A DNA stretch of 30,008 nt from DASQPR01 sp035713725 (GCA_035713725.1 DASTMZ010000141.1:1-30008); one strand, 5' to 3'. Positions 16,450 to 24,743 are shown, numbered from the stretch's first letter. Notes: generated by a model not told the origin, from the sequence alone. A program made the numbers and translations.

Positions 16450-17778
16450 CTACGGACCGGCCGCTTGGCCGCTCGACAGCAGCAGTGGGCCGAATGTCCG
16501 ACCGATGTTGACCACCAGATAGTTGGCGCCGACACCGAGGACCGTCGCGCCACTGGCGACGTTCAGCATGACCGCGCCGCTTTCCGGCTTGACCGCAACC
16601 ATGCGCCCGTTCACGGGATCGGCGATCATCACCACGCCCGAGCCGACGCCGACCAGTGCATCCTTTGTCACCGGCCGCTGCCACAGCGGCGCACCCGACT
16701 CGGCATCCGCCGCCTGCAGTGTCTTTCCGTCTGCCAGCCGCGCCAACGCCACGGCGCCGTCGGTCGCGACGATGTGTGCACCAGCCGGTGCGCGGTACAT
16801 GAGCGCGCCCGTACCCACGTTCAGCAGCACGTCTCGGCCGCTCGTGTCGGTGGCGAGCAGGGCGCCGCCCGCGCCCTTGGGGTCGTTTCGCTGGTCGCAC
16901 GCGAGGCCGCTGGTGGTGTGCGGGTTGAAGCCGGTCCGCGTCCACCGCGTGGCGTTCGTTGCGGCATCGCGGCCCTGGATTGTGTAGGTGCACGTGCCGG
17001 CATGCGGCGCGGACGTGGCGACGATGACCTCGTTGCCGGCCACGACCACGCGCTGATCCTTTCCCGCGGGATAGACGCGCACCTCACGTTTGCGCGCGGT
17101 GGATATCACGTGAACGTCGCCGCCCAAATTGAGGCCGACAAACGTGGGTACGGCCGACGGCACCGCACCGAGGCTCTTCGCGTAATCGGCGGCGATCGGC
17201 TGCAGCGTGGCAAACGGTCCACCGAGCCCACGCATCGACGATCCAGCGCCGTCCAGCTTCGTCCGCCACTGGGGCTTGCCGGACGTCGGGTCGTCAGCCT
17301 GCAGTTGGCAGTTCGATTGATGCGGGCAATGCAGGATCAGGATCACGTCGCTGAACGCCCACACGGCGTCGCGGTCGTTGTCGGACCACAGATGTTCGCC
17401 GGAGGCGGCGGCGACCACGTCGAATCCGCCACCGGCCGGGTGACCAACCACGACCACCGGGTTCGACCCGCCGCCGACGGTCGCCCACGAGTCGTCAAGC
17501 GTCCACAGTCGCTTGCCGGATCCCGGATTGCGCGCCTCGACCGATCCCGCGGCCGACACCACGATCGCGCCGGGCACCACGGTCGCCGAGTCAGGTTGGT
17601 CACCGGCGCGCACCGCCCATGGTCCGGCCGGTTTGGACAGCGACGTGGCGGTGATTTCGTCGAGCCACGACACGATGCGCGGCAGCGGATTTGTGTGGGT
17701 CAGGACAAAGTAGAGAACGACGAGCGTCGCGACGCAGACGAACACCGCGAATCGGCAGACGACACGCCAGTTCGGCAT
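16450..17778 (-). CDS. Membrane-anchored PQQ-type beta-propeller repeat protein
   Basis: A 442-residue protein with one N-terminal transmembrane segment (VVCRFAVFVCVATLVVLYFVL) followed by an extracytoplasmic beta-propeller. Repeats of the PQQ-binding-like type are visible, e.g. VVSAAGSVEARNPGSGKRLWTL, VVAAASGEHLWS, DDPTSGKPQWRTKL, GRDAATNATRWTRTG, LQAADAESGAPLWQRPV and VAVKPESGAVML. Family members include BamB-like scaffolds and many actinobacterial proteins of unknown role; no quinoprotein dehydrogenase residues are evident. The ATG at 17778 has a TANNNT box 6 nt upstream. It sits between fumA and the lrp-type gene, all on the minus strand, but has its own promoter. No specific function can be assigned. 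Confidence 0.85.
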   Translation of the reverse strand: MPNWRVVCRFAVFVCVATLVVLYFVLTHTNPLPRIVSWLDEITATSLSKPAGPWAVRAGDQPDSATVVPGAIVVSAAGSVEARNPGSGKRLWTLDDSWATVGGGSNPVVVVGHPAGGGFDVVAAASGEHLWSDNDRDAVWAFSDVILILHCPHQSNCQLQADDPTSGKPQWRTKLDGAGSSMRGLGGPFATLQPIAADYAKSLGAVPSAVPTFVGLNLGGDVHVISTARKREVRVYPAGKDQRVVVAGNEVIVATSAPHAGTCTYTIQGRDAATNATRWTRTGFNPHTTSGLACDQRNDPKGAGGALLATDTSGRDVLLNVGTGALMYRAPAGAHIVATDGAVALARLADGKTLQAADAESGAPLWQRPVTKDALVGVGSGVVMIADPVNGRMVAVKPESGAVMLNVASGATVLGVGANYLVVNIGRTFGPLLLSSGQAAGP

Positions 17779-17784
17779 GCGCCG

Positions 17785-17790
17785 ACGGTA
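17785..17790 (-). promoter_or_regulatory. -10 box TACCGT for the leaderless beta-propeller gene
   Basis: TACCGT on the minus strand, 6 nt (CGGCGC), then ATG at 17778. Confidence 0.5.
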
Positions 17791-17857
17791 GACCGCGGCA
17801 TGGGTACGAGGAAGCGTGCCCGATCTGCCCGTGTCGTGCGGTTTCGCTGCACGTCGA

Positions 17858-18355
17858 TCACGACGGTGCTTCGACCGCCGATGCGACCAGGGGCATGACG
17901 CGGTACGGGATCTGCTCCGCCAGTGCGATGATCGTCGACGACCGGACGATCTCGTCGTACGACACGATCAGGTCGATCACGCGCTGCAGATCCGCATTGG
18001 ACCGTGCGACGATTCGGCACAGCAGGTCGCCGGAGCCCGTGATGGTGTGCACCTCGAGCACCTCCGGGATGGTACCCAGATGCTGAGTGACCGGGTCGTG
18101 CCCGCGGCTCTGCCGGATCTCCAGCGTCACGAACGCCATGACGCCGTAGCCCAGCGCGGCCGGCGACACCTCGGGTCCGAAGCCGCGGATCACCCCGCGC
18201 CCGACGAGTTTGTCCAGGCGTGCCTGTGCGGTGCCGCGGGCCACGTGTAGGCGCCGCGCGCACTCCAACACGCCGATGCGCGGCTCCGCGGCGAGCAGCG
18301 CGAGCAGGCGCGCGTCCAACTCGTCGAGCACGCCGGGTCGAGCGTCGCCGGCCAT
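17858..18355 (-). CDS. Lrp/AsnC-family transcriptional regulator
   Basis: A 165-residue Lrp/AsnC regulator. The N-terminal HTH (about residues 10-60) reads LDELDARLLALLAAEPRIGVLECARRLHVARGTAQARLDKL in order, followed by GVIRGFGPEVSPAALGYGVMAFVTLEI and the RAM effector domain (VLEVHTITGSGDLLCRIVARSNADLQRVID). The ATG at 18355 has a TANNNT box 6 nt upstream. It is divergent from hppD across a 164-bp gap with two long direct repeats. Lrp-type genes next to hppD are common in actinobacteria, which supports control of tyrosine degradation, perhaps in response to tyrosine or phenylalanine. Confidence 0.93.
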   Translation of the reverse strand: MAGDARPGVLDELDARLLALLAAEPRIGVLECARRLHVARGTAQARLDKLVGRGVIRGFGPEVSPAALGYGVMAFVTLEIRQSRGHDPVTQHLGTIPEVLEVHTITGSGDLLCRIVARSNADLQRVIDLIVSYDEIVRSSTIIALAEQIPYRVMPLVASAVEAPS

Positions 18356-18361
18356 GGGTCG

Positions 18362-18367
18362 ACCCTA
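18362..18367 (-). promoter_or_regulatory. -10 box TAGGGT for the leaderless lrp-type gene
   Basis: TAGGGT on the minus strand, 6 nt (CGACCC), then ATG at 18355. The -35 position falls inside the first of the two direct repeats, so autoregulation is possible. Confidence 0.5.
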
Positions 18368-18379
18368 ACCGGGGCTAGT

Positions 18380-18442
18380 CAGATTGACCAGCGAACTGCC
18401 TGATGAAGCGGTCGAATCGCACAGGTTGACCAGCATACTGCC
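18380..18442. promoter_or_regulatory. Pair of 21-bp direct repeats, likely regulator sites for lrp/hppD
   Basis: Copies at 18380-18400 and 18422-18442 share CAGRTTGACCAGC then ACTGCC, with 18 of 21 positions identical. Their starts are 42 bp apart, about four helical turns, placing them on one face of the DNA as Lrp-type octamers prefer. Binding by the adjacent Lrp protein is inferred. Confidence 0.6.
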
Positions 18443-18519
18443 GACGACTTGCCCACTTGCACCGGCATCGGGACTCTTGATTCACGACCCCTCGGGGCGA
18501 TCACGGGAGGAGCCACGCA

Positions 18520-19767
18520 ATGACGCAGGCCATGGATCACCCGAGCGTGGATGTCGCGAACGAAACCGTCGATATTGACGAGCTGATCGGTGCCGTCGCA
18601 CACGACATCGAATCCGATCCGTTCCCGGTCAAGGGACTCGACTACGTACGGTTCTACGTCGGCAACGCGAAGCAGGCGGCGCACTACTATTCGACCGCGT
18701 TCGGCATGACCGCGGTGGCGTACCGCGGACCGGAGCAGGCCGGCGATGCCGTTGGTGACGCCGCGCAGCAGGCCTGCCGGGACCATGCCGAATACGTGTT
18801 GGTCAGTGGTTCGGCCCGGTTCGTGTTGGCCGGGCCGGTGCACGTGAACGCGCCGGCCGCGATCCATCACGCGAAGCACGGCGACGGCATTGTGGACATC
18901 GCGCTCGAGGTGCCCGACGTGGACAAGGCCTACGCCCATGCGCTCGCGCACGGCGCGACTGGACTCGAGGCGCCGCACGACGAGACCGATGCCGACGGCA
19001 CAGTGCGCATCGCGGCAATCGCGACGTACGGCGAGACACGGCACAGCCTCGTCGACCGCAGCCACTACCACGGCGCCTTCCTGCCCGGCTTCGTCACGCG
19101 TACGCCGATCGTCGACCGTACGCCCGCGATCGAAGCCGGCGTGCAACCCAAGCGCTTCTTCCAGGCCGTCGACCACATCGTCGGCAACGTCGAACTCGGC
19201 AAGATGGACGAGTGGGTGGAGTTCTACAAGCGAGTCATGGGCTTCACGAACATGGCTGAATTCGTCGGCGACGACATCGCGACGGACTACTCCGCTCTGA
19301 TGAGCAAGGTGGTCGCGAACGGCACCCGCAAGGTCAAGTTCCCGCTCAACGAGCCCGCCGTCTCCAAGCGCAAGTCACAGATCGACGAATATCTGGAGTT
19401 CTACGGCGGCGCCGGCACACAGCACGTGGCCGTCGCGACGAACGACATCATCCGTACCGTCGACGTGATGCGGGCGGCCGGCGTCGAGTTTCTCGAGACA
19501 CCAGACAGCTACTACGAGGATCCCGAGTTGCGCGCCCGGATCGGCACGGTGCGGGTGCCGATCGACGAGTTGCAGTCGCGCAAGATTCTGGTCGATCGCG
19601 ACGAGGACGGCTACCTATTGCAGATCTTCACGAAGCCCGTACAGGACCGGCCGACGGTCTTCTTCGAGTTGATCGAACGGCACGGCTCGCTCGGCTTCGG
19701 CAAGGGCAACTTCAAGGCGCTGTTCGAGGCGATCGAGCGAGAGCAGGCGAAGCGCGGAAACCTCTGA
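18520..19767 (+). CDS. hppD: 4-hydroxyphenylpyruvate dioxygenase
   Basis: Converts 4-hydroxyphenylpyruvate to homogentisate using O2 and Fe(II), the second step of tyrosine degradation. The 415-aa product has the two vicinal-oxygen-chelate halves: KGLDYVRFYVGNAKQAAHYYSTAFG in the N-terminal domain and the catalytic C-terminal half. The facial-triad ligands are H219 (AVDHIVGNV), H302 (GTQHVAVATNDI) and E383 (TVFFELIERHG). The substrate-pocket loop GFGKGNFKALFEAIE is intact. The start at 18520 follows GGGAGGAGCCACGCA. The related 4-hydroxymandelate synthase is less likely because neighbours encode downstream homogentisate enzymes. Divergent lrp-type gene and direct repeats suggest local control. 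Confidence 0.97.
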   Translation: MTQAMDHPSVDVANETVDIDELIGAVAHDIESDPFPVKGLDYVRFYVGNAKQAAHYYSTAFGMTAVAYRGPEQAGDAVGDAAQQACRDHAEYVLVSGSARFVLAGPVHVNAPAAIHHAKHGDGIVDIALEVPDVDKAYAHALAHGATGLEAPHDETDADGTVRIAAIATYGETRHSLVDRSHYHGAFLPGFVTRTPIVDRTPAIEAGVQPKRFFQAVDHIVGNVELGKMDEWVEFYKRVMGFTNMAEFVGDDIATDYSALMSKVVANGTRKVKFPLNEPAVSKRKSQIDEYLEFYGGAGTQHVAVATNDIIRTVDVMRAAGVEFLETPDSYYEDPELRARIGTVRVPIDELQSRKILVDRDEDGYLLQIFTKPVQDRPTVFFELIERHGSLGFGKGNFKALFEAIEREQAKRGNL

Positions 19768-19825
19768 CGCGATCGCGTGACCGTCTCGCTGCGACGGAGC
19801 GTCGCGCCGACACGGCTCACCGTGA

Positions 19826-19857
19826 CGGTCCGGCTCGCTGGCGAGCAAGCCGGACCG
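19826..19857 (+). terminator. Strong hairpin after hppD
   Basis: CGGTCCGGC at 19826-19834 pairs with GCCGGACCG at 19849-19857, and the loop contains a smaller TCGC/GCGA stem. It lies 58 bp past the hppD stop. No U-tract follows, as is common in high-GC genomes; a role in termination or mRNA stability is inferred. Confidence 0.55.
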
Positions 19858-19884
19858 CGCAGTCTCGGCGGCCGGCGCGTCGCG

Positions 19885-19902
19885 GGTTACTGTGAGATAA
19901 CC
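19885..19902. promoter_or_regulatory. GGTTA-N8-TAACC inverted repeat upstream of the RDD gene
   Basis: A short inverted repeat 93 bp upstream of the GTG at 19995, including TGTGAGATAAC, which resembles an extended -10. It may be a promoter or operator for the RDD-aminotransferase operon. Confidence 0.25.
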
Positions 19903-19994
19903 GTGACGCCGAGTTCGAGGCATGTCGCCGCGGACCCCGGCCGGTACGCTTGATCACGCCGTATCGGCGGCCGCGCGGCGGTGAAGGACAACGA

Positions 19995-21131
19995 GTGAGC
20001 GAAATCGCGCCTGGGTGGTATAAGGATCCGGCCGACCCGACGACCCAGCGCTACTGGGACGGCGAGGTGTGGATCGGTGAGCCGCTGCCGGTCGACGCCA
20101 CACCGCCACCCGGCCCGCCGGGCGGCGCGGCATCCGTACCGAATCGGGCGCCGAACGACGGACGAACAACTGGCGCGGCGCCCGGCGCCATAACCGCGCC
20201 CGGCGCGATAACCACTCCCCCACCCCAAGGTGGGCCCACCAGCCAACCGCCGGTCGCACCGCCGAATGGGCAGGCACCGCCCGGGTGGGCACCGCCCGGG
20301 TGGGCACCGCCCGGTCAACCGCCCACCGGCCAACCCGGGTGGCCGCCGGCGCCGGGGCGACCGGGTTGGCCCGCTCCGCCCGGCCAGCAAGGTTGGCCAC
20401 CGGATCGCGGCGCGCCCGGCGCACCGCCGGGATGGCCGGGTGGCTTCCCGCCGATCGCCGGACTGCCCGTGCCACGGCCGCACGGCATGGCACTGGCACC
20501 GCTGAGCCGACGCTTTGCCGCGCGGCTGATCGACATCGCCCTCGTTGGTGTGCTTTCCGCCGTCCTGACTAGCTACCTCGCGTACCAGTGGTGGCTGGAG
20601 ACGGCCGACTACTGGCGTCAGGTCTGGCAGGTCGCACAGGCCGCGTCGAAAGGCAGTCACGTGCCGACCGTGTCGGCGACGATATCCGTTCGCGGCACCT
20701 GGTTGCTGCTGGCCATCATGCTGCTCATCATGGCGATCTGGCTGGCGTACGAGGTGCCGAACATCGCATCCAGTGGCCAGACACCGGGCAAGCGGCTGAT
20801 GCGCATCAGGGTGGTCGGGCTCGAGGCGACCACGCCGATCGGCATCCGCCGCGCGATCCGACGCTGGGTGCCCCTCGGGTTTCCGCTGGCGTTCTGGGGA
20901 TGTGGCCCGTTTGGTGTGATCGTCGGCGCGCTGCTGCAGTTCTACGACTGCGTTTCACCGACCATCAACCGGCCGCTGCAGTTGGCCCGCCACGATCGCA
21001 CCGCGTTCACGGTCGTCGTACGGGTCGGCACCGGCCCGGCCGACGGCGCCGGTGCGGACGGCATGACGAGCTCCGGCGCGACGTCCGGTCGCCCCGGCAA
21101 CCGAGATACCCCCGCTGGAGGCGCAAGATGA
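19995..21131 (+). CDS. RDD-family membrane protein with DUF2510 and proline-rich domain
   Basis: A 378-residue membrane protein. It begins with a DUF2510 motif (PGWYKDPADPTTQRYWDGEVW, about residues 6-26), then a ~140-residue Pro/Gly/Ala tract with PPGWAPPGW-type repeats. The C-terminal RDD domain starts LAPLSRRFAARLIDIALVGVLSAVLTSYLAY, with the conserved R-DD-like RLID, a second helix (WLLLAIMLLIMAIWLAYEV), the GQTPGKRLMRIRVV motif and a third helix (FPLAFWGCGPFGVIVGALLQFYD). Function of RDD proteins is mostly unknown, some being ion or solute carriers. The GTG at 19995 is chosen for its AAGGACAACGA ribosome site and fit to DUF2510. It overlaps the aminotransferase gene by 4 nt (ATGA), so they are cotranscribed, though no functional link is known. 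Confidence 0.88.
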   Translation: MSEIAPGWYKDPADPTTQRYWDGEVWIGEPLPVDATPPPGPPGGAASVPNRAPNDGRTTGAAPGAITAPGAITTPPPQGGPTSQPPVAPPNGQAPPGWAPPGWAPPGQPPTGQPGWPPAPGRPGWPAPPGQQGWPPDRGAPGAPPGWPGGFPPIAGLPVPRPHGMALAPLSRRFAARLIDIALVGVLSAVLTSYLAYQWWLETADYWRQVWQVAQAASKGSHVPTVSATISVRGTWLLLAIMLLIMAIWLAYEVPNIASSGQTPGKRLMRIRVVGLEATTPIGIRRAIRRWVPLGFPLAFWGCGPFGVIVGALLQFYDCVSPTINRPLQLARHDRTAFTVVVRVGTGPADGAGADGMTSSGATSGRPGNRDTPAGGAR

Positions 21132-22183
21132 CTCGGCTCACCCGCCCGGATCTCGACCGGTTGCCGAGCTACATCCCCGGACGCGCGATCCCGGGCGCGA
21201 TCAAATTGGCAAGCAACGAGGTGCCCTACGGGCCGTTGCCCGGCGTCGTGGAAGCGATTGCGGAGGCTGCCGCCCACACCCACCGCTACCCCGACATGGG
21301 CGTTGTCGCGCTCCGCGACAAACTCGCCGAGCACTACGGCGTGCCGGCCGAGCGCGTCGGCACCGGCTGCGGCTCGGTGGCGATGGCCGAGCATCTCGCG
21401 CGTGCGACGTGCGGCACCGGCGATCAGATTCTGTATTCGTGGCGCTCGTTCGAGGCGTACCCGATCATCGCGGCGACCACCGGCGCCGCGAGCCTGCAGG
21501 TGCCCAACACCGCGGCGCACGGCCATGACCTGGACGCGATGGCCGCGGCGGTCACCGACCGCACCCGCCTCATCCTGGTCTGCAACCCCAACAACCCCAC
21601 GGGTACGTCGTTGCGCAGCGCCGAGATCGATCGGTTCCTTGATGCGCTACCCGGCAACGTGCTCGTCGTCTTCGACGAGGCATACCGCGAGTTCGTCACC
21701 GATGCCGGCGTACCGGACGCCATGGAGCGCTACCAAGACCGGCCCAACGTCGTCGTGCTGCGCACCCTGTCGAAGGCATGGGGAATGGCGGGCCTGCGCG
21801 TCGGTGTGATCGTCGGCTCCCCCGAGGTCGTCGCCACGGTGCGGAAGGTCATCACGCCGTTCTCCACCTCGAGCGTCGCACAGGCCGCCGCCATGACAGC
21901 GCTCGACCAGGTCGACGAGATGCAGCGTCGCGCCGCGCTCGTGATCTCCGAACGTGCTCGCGTGCTGGACGCCGTGCGTCAGCTCGTCCCGGACGTCCCC
22001 GGCAGCCAGGCGAACTTCGTCTGGCTGCCGCTCGGCGACGGTTCCGCTGCGTTCGGCGCCTCCTGTGAGGCGGAAGGCGTGATCGTACGAGCGTTTCCGG
22101 GCGACGGCGTACGCGTGACGATCGGTACGCCCGAGGAGAACGACGCGTTCCTCGCCGCCGCCCAGAAGGCACTCAGTCGCTGA
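21128..22183 (+). CDS. Histidinol-phosphate / aromatic aminotransferase (class I/II, PLP)
   Basis: A 351-residue HisC-type aminotransferase. Visible features are KLASNEVPYGPLPGV, GTGCGSVAMAEHLARAT, the NPNNPTGT turn, VVFDEAYREFV (Asp contacting PLP) and the lysine-bearing segment TLSKAWGMAGLRVG, whose Lys forms the Schiff base. The C-terminal GVRVTIGTPEENDAFL contains the substrate-carboxylate arginine. Actinobacteria usually have a true hisC in the his operon and a second copy acting as aromatic (phenylalanine/tyrosine) aminotransferase. Because this one is 1.4 kb from hppD and away from other his genes, an aromatic role supplying 4-hydroxyphenylpyruvate is the better guess. Its end overlaps the convergent pseudokinase gene by 11 bp. 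Confidence 0.9.
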   Translation: MTRLTRPDLDRLPSYIPGRAIPGAIKLASNEVPYGPLPGVVEAIAEAAAHTHRYPDMGVVALRDKLAEHYGVPAERVGTGCGSVAMAEHLARATCGTGDQILYSWRSFEAYPIIAATTGAASLQVPNTAAHGHDLDAMAAAVTDRTRLILVCNPNNPTGTSLRSAEIDRFLDALPGNVLVVFDEAYREFVTDAGVPDAMERYQDRPNVVVLRTLSKAWGMAGLRVGVIVGSPEVVATVRKVITPFSTSSVAQAAAMTALDQVDEMQRRAALVISERARVLDAVRQLVPDVPGSQANFVWLPLGDGSAAFGASCEAEGVIVRAFPGDGVRVTIGTPEENDAFLAAAQKALSR

Positions 22184-24743
22184 CGGCGTCGTCCTCCCTG
22201 CGCCGGCCGACGTAGACCAGCACGCTGCCGACCAGCACCAACCCGAACGCGACCGCGCCCATCAGCCGGATGGGGTGCGACGGCCCGGTCTGCGGCAACG
22301 ACGGCGGCGGTCCGGCCTGGCTCGACGACGATCCGCCCGACGGCTGACCGCCGCCTTCGGATCCGCTTGCCGACGGCTGGCCAGCACCCGCTGAGGCGCT
22401 CGGGCCACCACTCGCCACCGGCCCCCCGCCCGCGCTCGGCCCGGCGCTCGCGCTCGGGAATCCTGCCGACGCCGTGGACTGCTGCGAGGACGGCGTCGAT
22501 TCCTGCGCCACCGGTGTTGGCCCCTTAGACGGTCCGCCCAACACCCACAGGATGATGCCAATGATCGCGATGATGAGGATCAGCGTGCCGATGCCGAACC
22601 ACCATGGATGGCGGCGGTAGACGGGACCGGCCGGCTTGTGAGTCGCAACGGCGGCGCCGAGTGCGCCCGCGCCGACACCCACCGCGGCCGCCTCGGGACC
22701 GCCAGCTCCGACGGCCGCGATGCCGGCACCGACAAGCGCGCCGGCAGCCACCGCGGCCACCACGCCGATGTCGGTCTCCTCGGTCTCGGTGGTCTCCTCG
22801 AGGATCGCGATCGACTCCTTGACCTCGGCGTCCTCGACGACAGCTCCAGCGGCAGCCGCGCCGACGAGCACACCGCCCGCGGCGGCGCCCGCCTCGACGA
22901 AATCCTCCTCGGCCGCACCGGCGACCGCGGCCTCCTCGATGACGTCCTCCGCGACCACCGTTGTCGTCGTGGTGGTGACCGTTTCGCGGACCACAGCCTC
23001 TTCCGCGACGGCCTCCTCCGCCACCGCGCCCGCGACGACCGCACCGGCAACCGCGCCCACGGCACCCGCGGCGACGACGTCGCCGGTCGAGGTTTCGGCG
23101 ACGGCGGCCTCGTCGACCCCCGCCGCCTCGACGAGATCCTCCTCGACCACCGTGGTGGTGGTTGTGGTGACCGTTTGGCGGATCACGGCCTCTTCTGCGA
23201 CAGCCTCCTCGGCTACCGCGCCCGCGACGACCGCACCGGCTACCGCGCCAGCGGCGCCCGCGGCCACGACTTCCTCGGTCGACGCGTCGGCCTCCTGCAC
23301 GGCCGCGGCCGCGACTACCTCCTCGTCGACCGAGACGGTCGTCGTCTCGGCCACGACCGTCTCGGTGGCGACCCCCTCGGTTGATGCCTCCGCCACGACC
23401 GCGTCCGCCGCGTCCACACCTTCGACTGCACCGCCGGCCTCGGCGGCACTGTCAGCGGCATCTCCGGCCGCAGCCACCTCGGCGGTCGACGTCTCGTCGG
23501 CCGACTCTTCGCGCTTGTCCTCTTCCACCACGGCTCCTTCGACGATGCTGCCGGCCGCGACGATCTCCGCGGTGTCGGCGCTGGATGCGCTCGTTACTGT
23601 TTCGCTTTCGGTGACACCAGCCGCGGTGGCCGCTTCGCCGATCGCCACCAGGCGCTCGATCTCCGCAACCGCGGCCTCTTCTTCCTCGGTCAGCTCCTCG
23701 TCGACGGCGGCAGCGGCCATCGCGGCCGACTCGGCGGCGTCGCGCATGCTTGCCAACTCGACGATCTCGGTCGCCTCGACGACCACGGCCGCGGCGTCGC
23801 CGTTCGAGTCGTGTCGCGCTGGCGACGGCTCGGCCGCGGCGTAGAAGTCGTCGTTCGACACGTCCTCCACATCGCGTCCACCGAGCGACTCGGCCACGCC
23901 AGCGGCGCCGAAGGGCAGCGCCAGCAACTCGACACGCTGTGCGATCAGAGCTCGGCCGCGATCCTTCCAATCCCGGCCGTACTCGGCGATCGCCACGGTC
24001 TCCACAAGTTCCAGCAGCGGCGCGGCGTCCAAACGCGACTCGGCGTTCTTCGCCATGCCGACTCGTACGACGTCATGCAGCGGCGCTGGCACGCCGTCGA
24101 GCGGAATGTCCTCGTCCTCGTGCCGACGACGCAGCGCCGCCACGTCGGTCTCTTCCCAGTAAGGCGGCTCGCCGGCCAGCGTCTCGACCAGCGTGACGGT
24201 GGCCGCGTAGACATCGGCGTGCGCGCTCGGCGGTTCGCGCCACGCCTCGGGTGCCAGGTAGACACCGGTCGCGACGGTCGCGGCACGTGGTCGCCAGCGC
24301 ACCGCACCGGCGTTCGTCATCAGCGCGTGACCGTCGGCGTCGACGAGCACGTTCTCCGGACAGACCTCGCCGTGTACGAGTTCCAGCTCGTGTGCGTACG
24401 CCAGGCCGGCCAGTACGTCGCGATAAAGCAGCAGCGCGGGCTCGGGCCCGAGCGCGCCGTGATCTCGAATCAGCGCACGCAACGATGGTCCATTAACGGC
24501 ATCCATCACAATTGCGGCATGCCCGGAGTCTTCCGCGAATTCCCGAATTCGGACGAAATAGTCAGCGGACAGCGCGCGCAATTCTCCGACCGCGTCGCGG
24601 GCCACCGAAATCGACTCCGCGTCGACCGCCAGTTCTTTGACGACAACCAGCCCACCGGAGGACTCCTGTTGCGCCAGCACCACGCGACCGCCCTCGCTGT
24701 CGAGGTCGAAGCGGTGCCGGTATCCGGGAACCTCCCAGGCCAT
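22173..24743 (-). CDS. Pseudokinase-like membrane protein with repeat region and C-terminal LPQTG sorting signal
   Basis: An 856-residue multidomain protein. Residues about 5-265 follow the protein-kinase fold: the ATP-lysine in GLVVVKELAV (K36), a catalytic-loop position reading HGEVCPENVL (HRD changed to HGE, residues 124-126), NAG in place of DFG (144-146), then YLAPEAW. Loss of both catalytic aspartates indicates a pseudokinase. Residues ~320-700 are low-complexity Ala/Glu/Val/Thr with a 64-residue tandem duplication. A transmembrane helix (WWFGIGTLILIIAIIGIILWVLGG) at 714-735 is followed by an ~80-residue Ser/Gly/Pro region and a sortase signal LPQTG (816-820), a hydrophobic stretch and GRRREDD. 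The ATG at 24743 is chosen for the GGCGGAGGTACGT site. The kinase part would be cytoplasmic and the C-terminus wall-linked. Function unknown. Confidence 0.88.
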   Translation of the reverse strand: MAWEVPGYRHRFDLDSEGGRVVLAQQESSGGLVVVKELAVDAESISVARDAVGELRALSADYFVRIREFAEDSGHAAIVMDAVNGPSLRALIRDHGALGPEPALLLYRDVLAGLAYAHELELVHGEVCPENVLVDADGHALMTNAGAVRWRPRAATVATGVYLAPEAWREPPSAHADVYAATVTLVETLAGEPPYWEETDVAALRRRHEDEDIPLDGVPAPLHDVVRVGMAKNAESRLDAAPLLELVETVAIAEYGRDWKDRGRALIAQRVELLALPFGAAGVAESLGGRDVEDVSNDDFYAAAEPSPARHDSNGDAAAVVVEATEIVELASMRDAAESAAMAAAAVDEELTEEEEAAVAEIERLVAIGEAATAAGVTESETVTSASSADTAEIVAAGSIVEGAVVEEDKREESADETSTAEVAAAGDAADSAAEAGGAVEGVDAADAVVAEASTEGVATETVVAETTTVSVDEEVVAAAAVQEADASTEEVVAAGAAGAVAGAVVAGAVAEEAVAEEAVIRQTVTTTTTTVVEEDLVEAAGVDEAAVAETSTGDVVAAGAVGAVAGAVVAGAVAEEAVAEEAVVRETVTTTTTTVVAEDVIEEAAVAGAAEEDFVEAGAAAGGVLVGAAAAGAVVEDAEVKESIAILEETTETEETDIGVVAAVAAGALVGAGIAAVGAGGPEAAAVGVGAGALGAAVATHKPAGPVYRRHPWWFGIGTLILIIAIIGIILWVLGGPSKGPTPVAQESTPSSQQSTASAGFPSASAGPSAGGGPVASGGPSASAGAGQPSASGSEGGGQPSGGSSSSQAGPPPSLPQTGPSHPIRLMGAVAFGLVLVGSVLVYVGRRREDDAVSD
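22899..23282 (-). repeat. Two tandem 192-bp (64-aa) coding repeats in the pseudokinase gene
   Basis: Copies at 23282-23091 and 23090-22899 (minus strand) encode near-identical blocks containing VVAAGA.GAVAGAVVAGAVAEEAV, then a TVTTTTTTVV run. They form the core of the low-complexity region and are a likely site of length variation between strains. Confidence 0.75.

Noticed and set aside
16349..16993. N-terminal extension of the class I fumarase by about 215 residues
   Set aside because: The extension is antisense to the beta-propeller gene, has shadow composition, and a leaderless promoter supports the ATG at 16348.
20588..21127. Upstream extension of the aminotransferase into the RDD gene
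   Set aside because: The added 180 residues are an out-of-frame reading of the RDD domain; the ATGA overlap at 21128 is the normal start.
22720..23844. A 374-codon Ala/Ser/Thr-rich open frame on the plus strand
   Set aside because: It is the mirror of the low-complexity Ala/Glu/Val region of the pseudokinase gene; repeats in one strand keep the opposite frame open. No start signal or domain.
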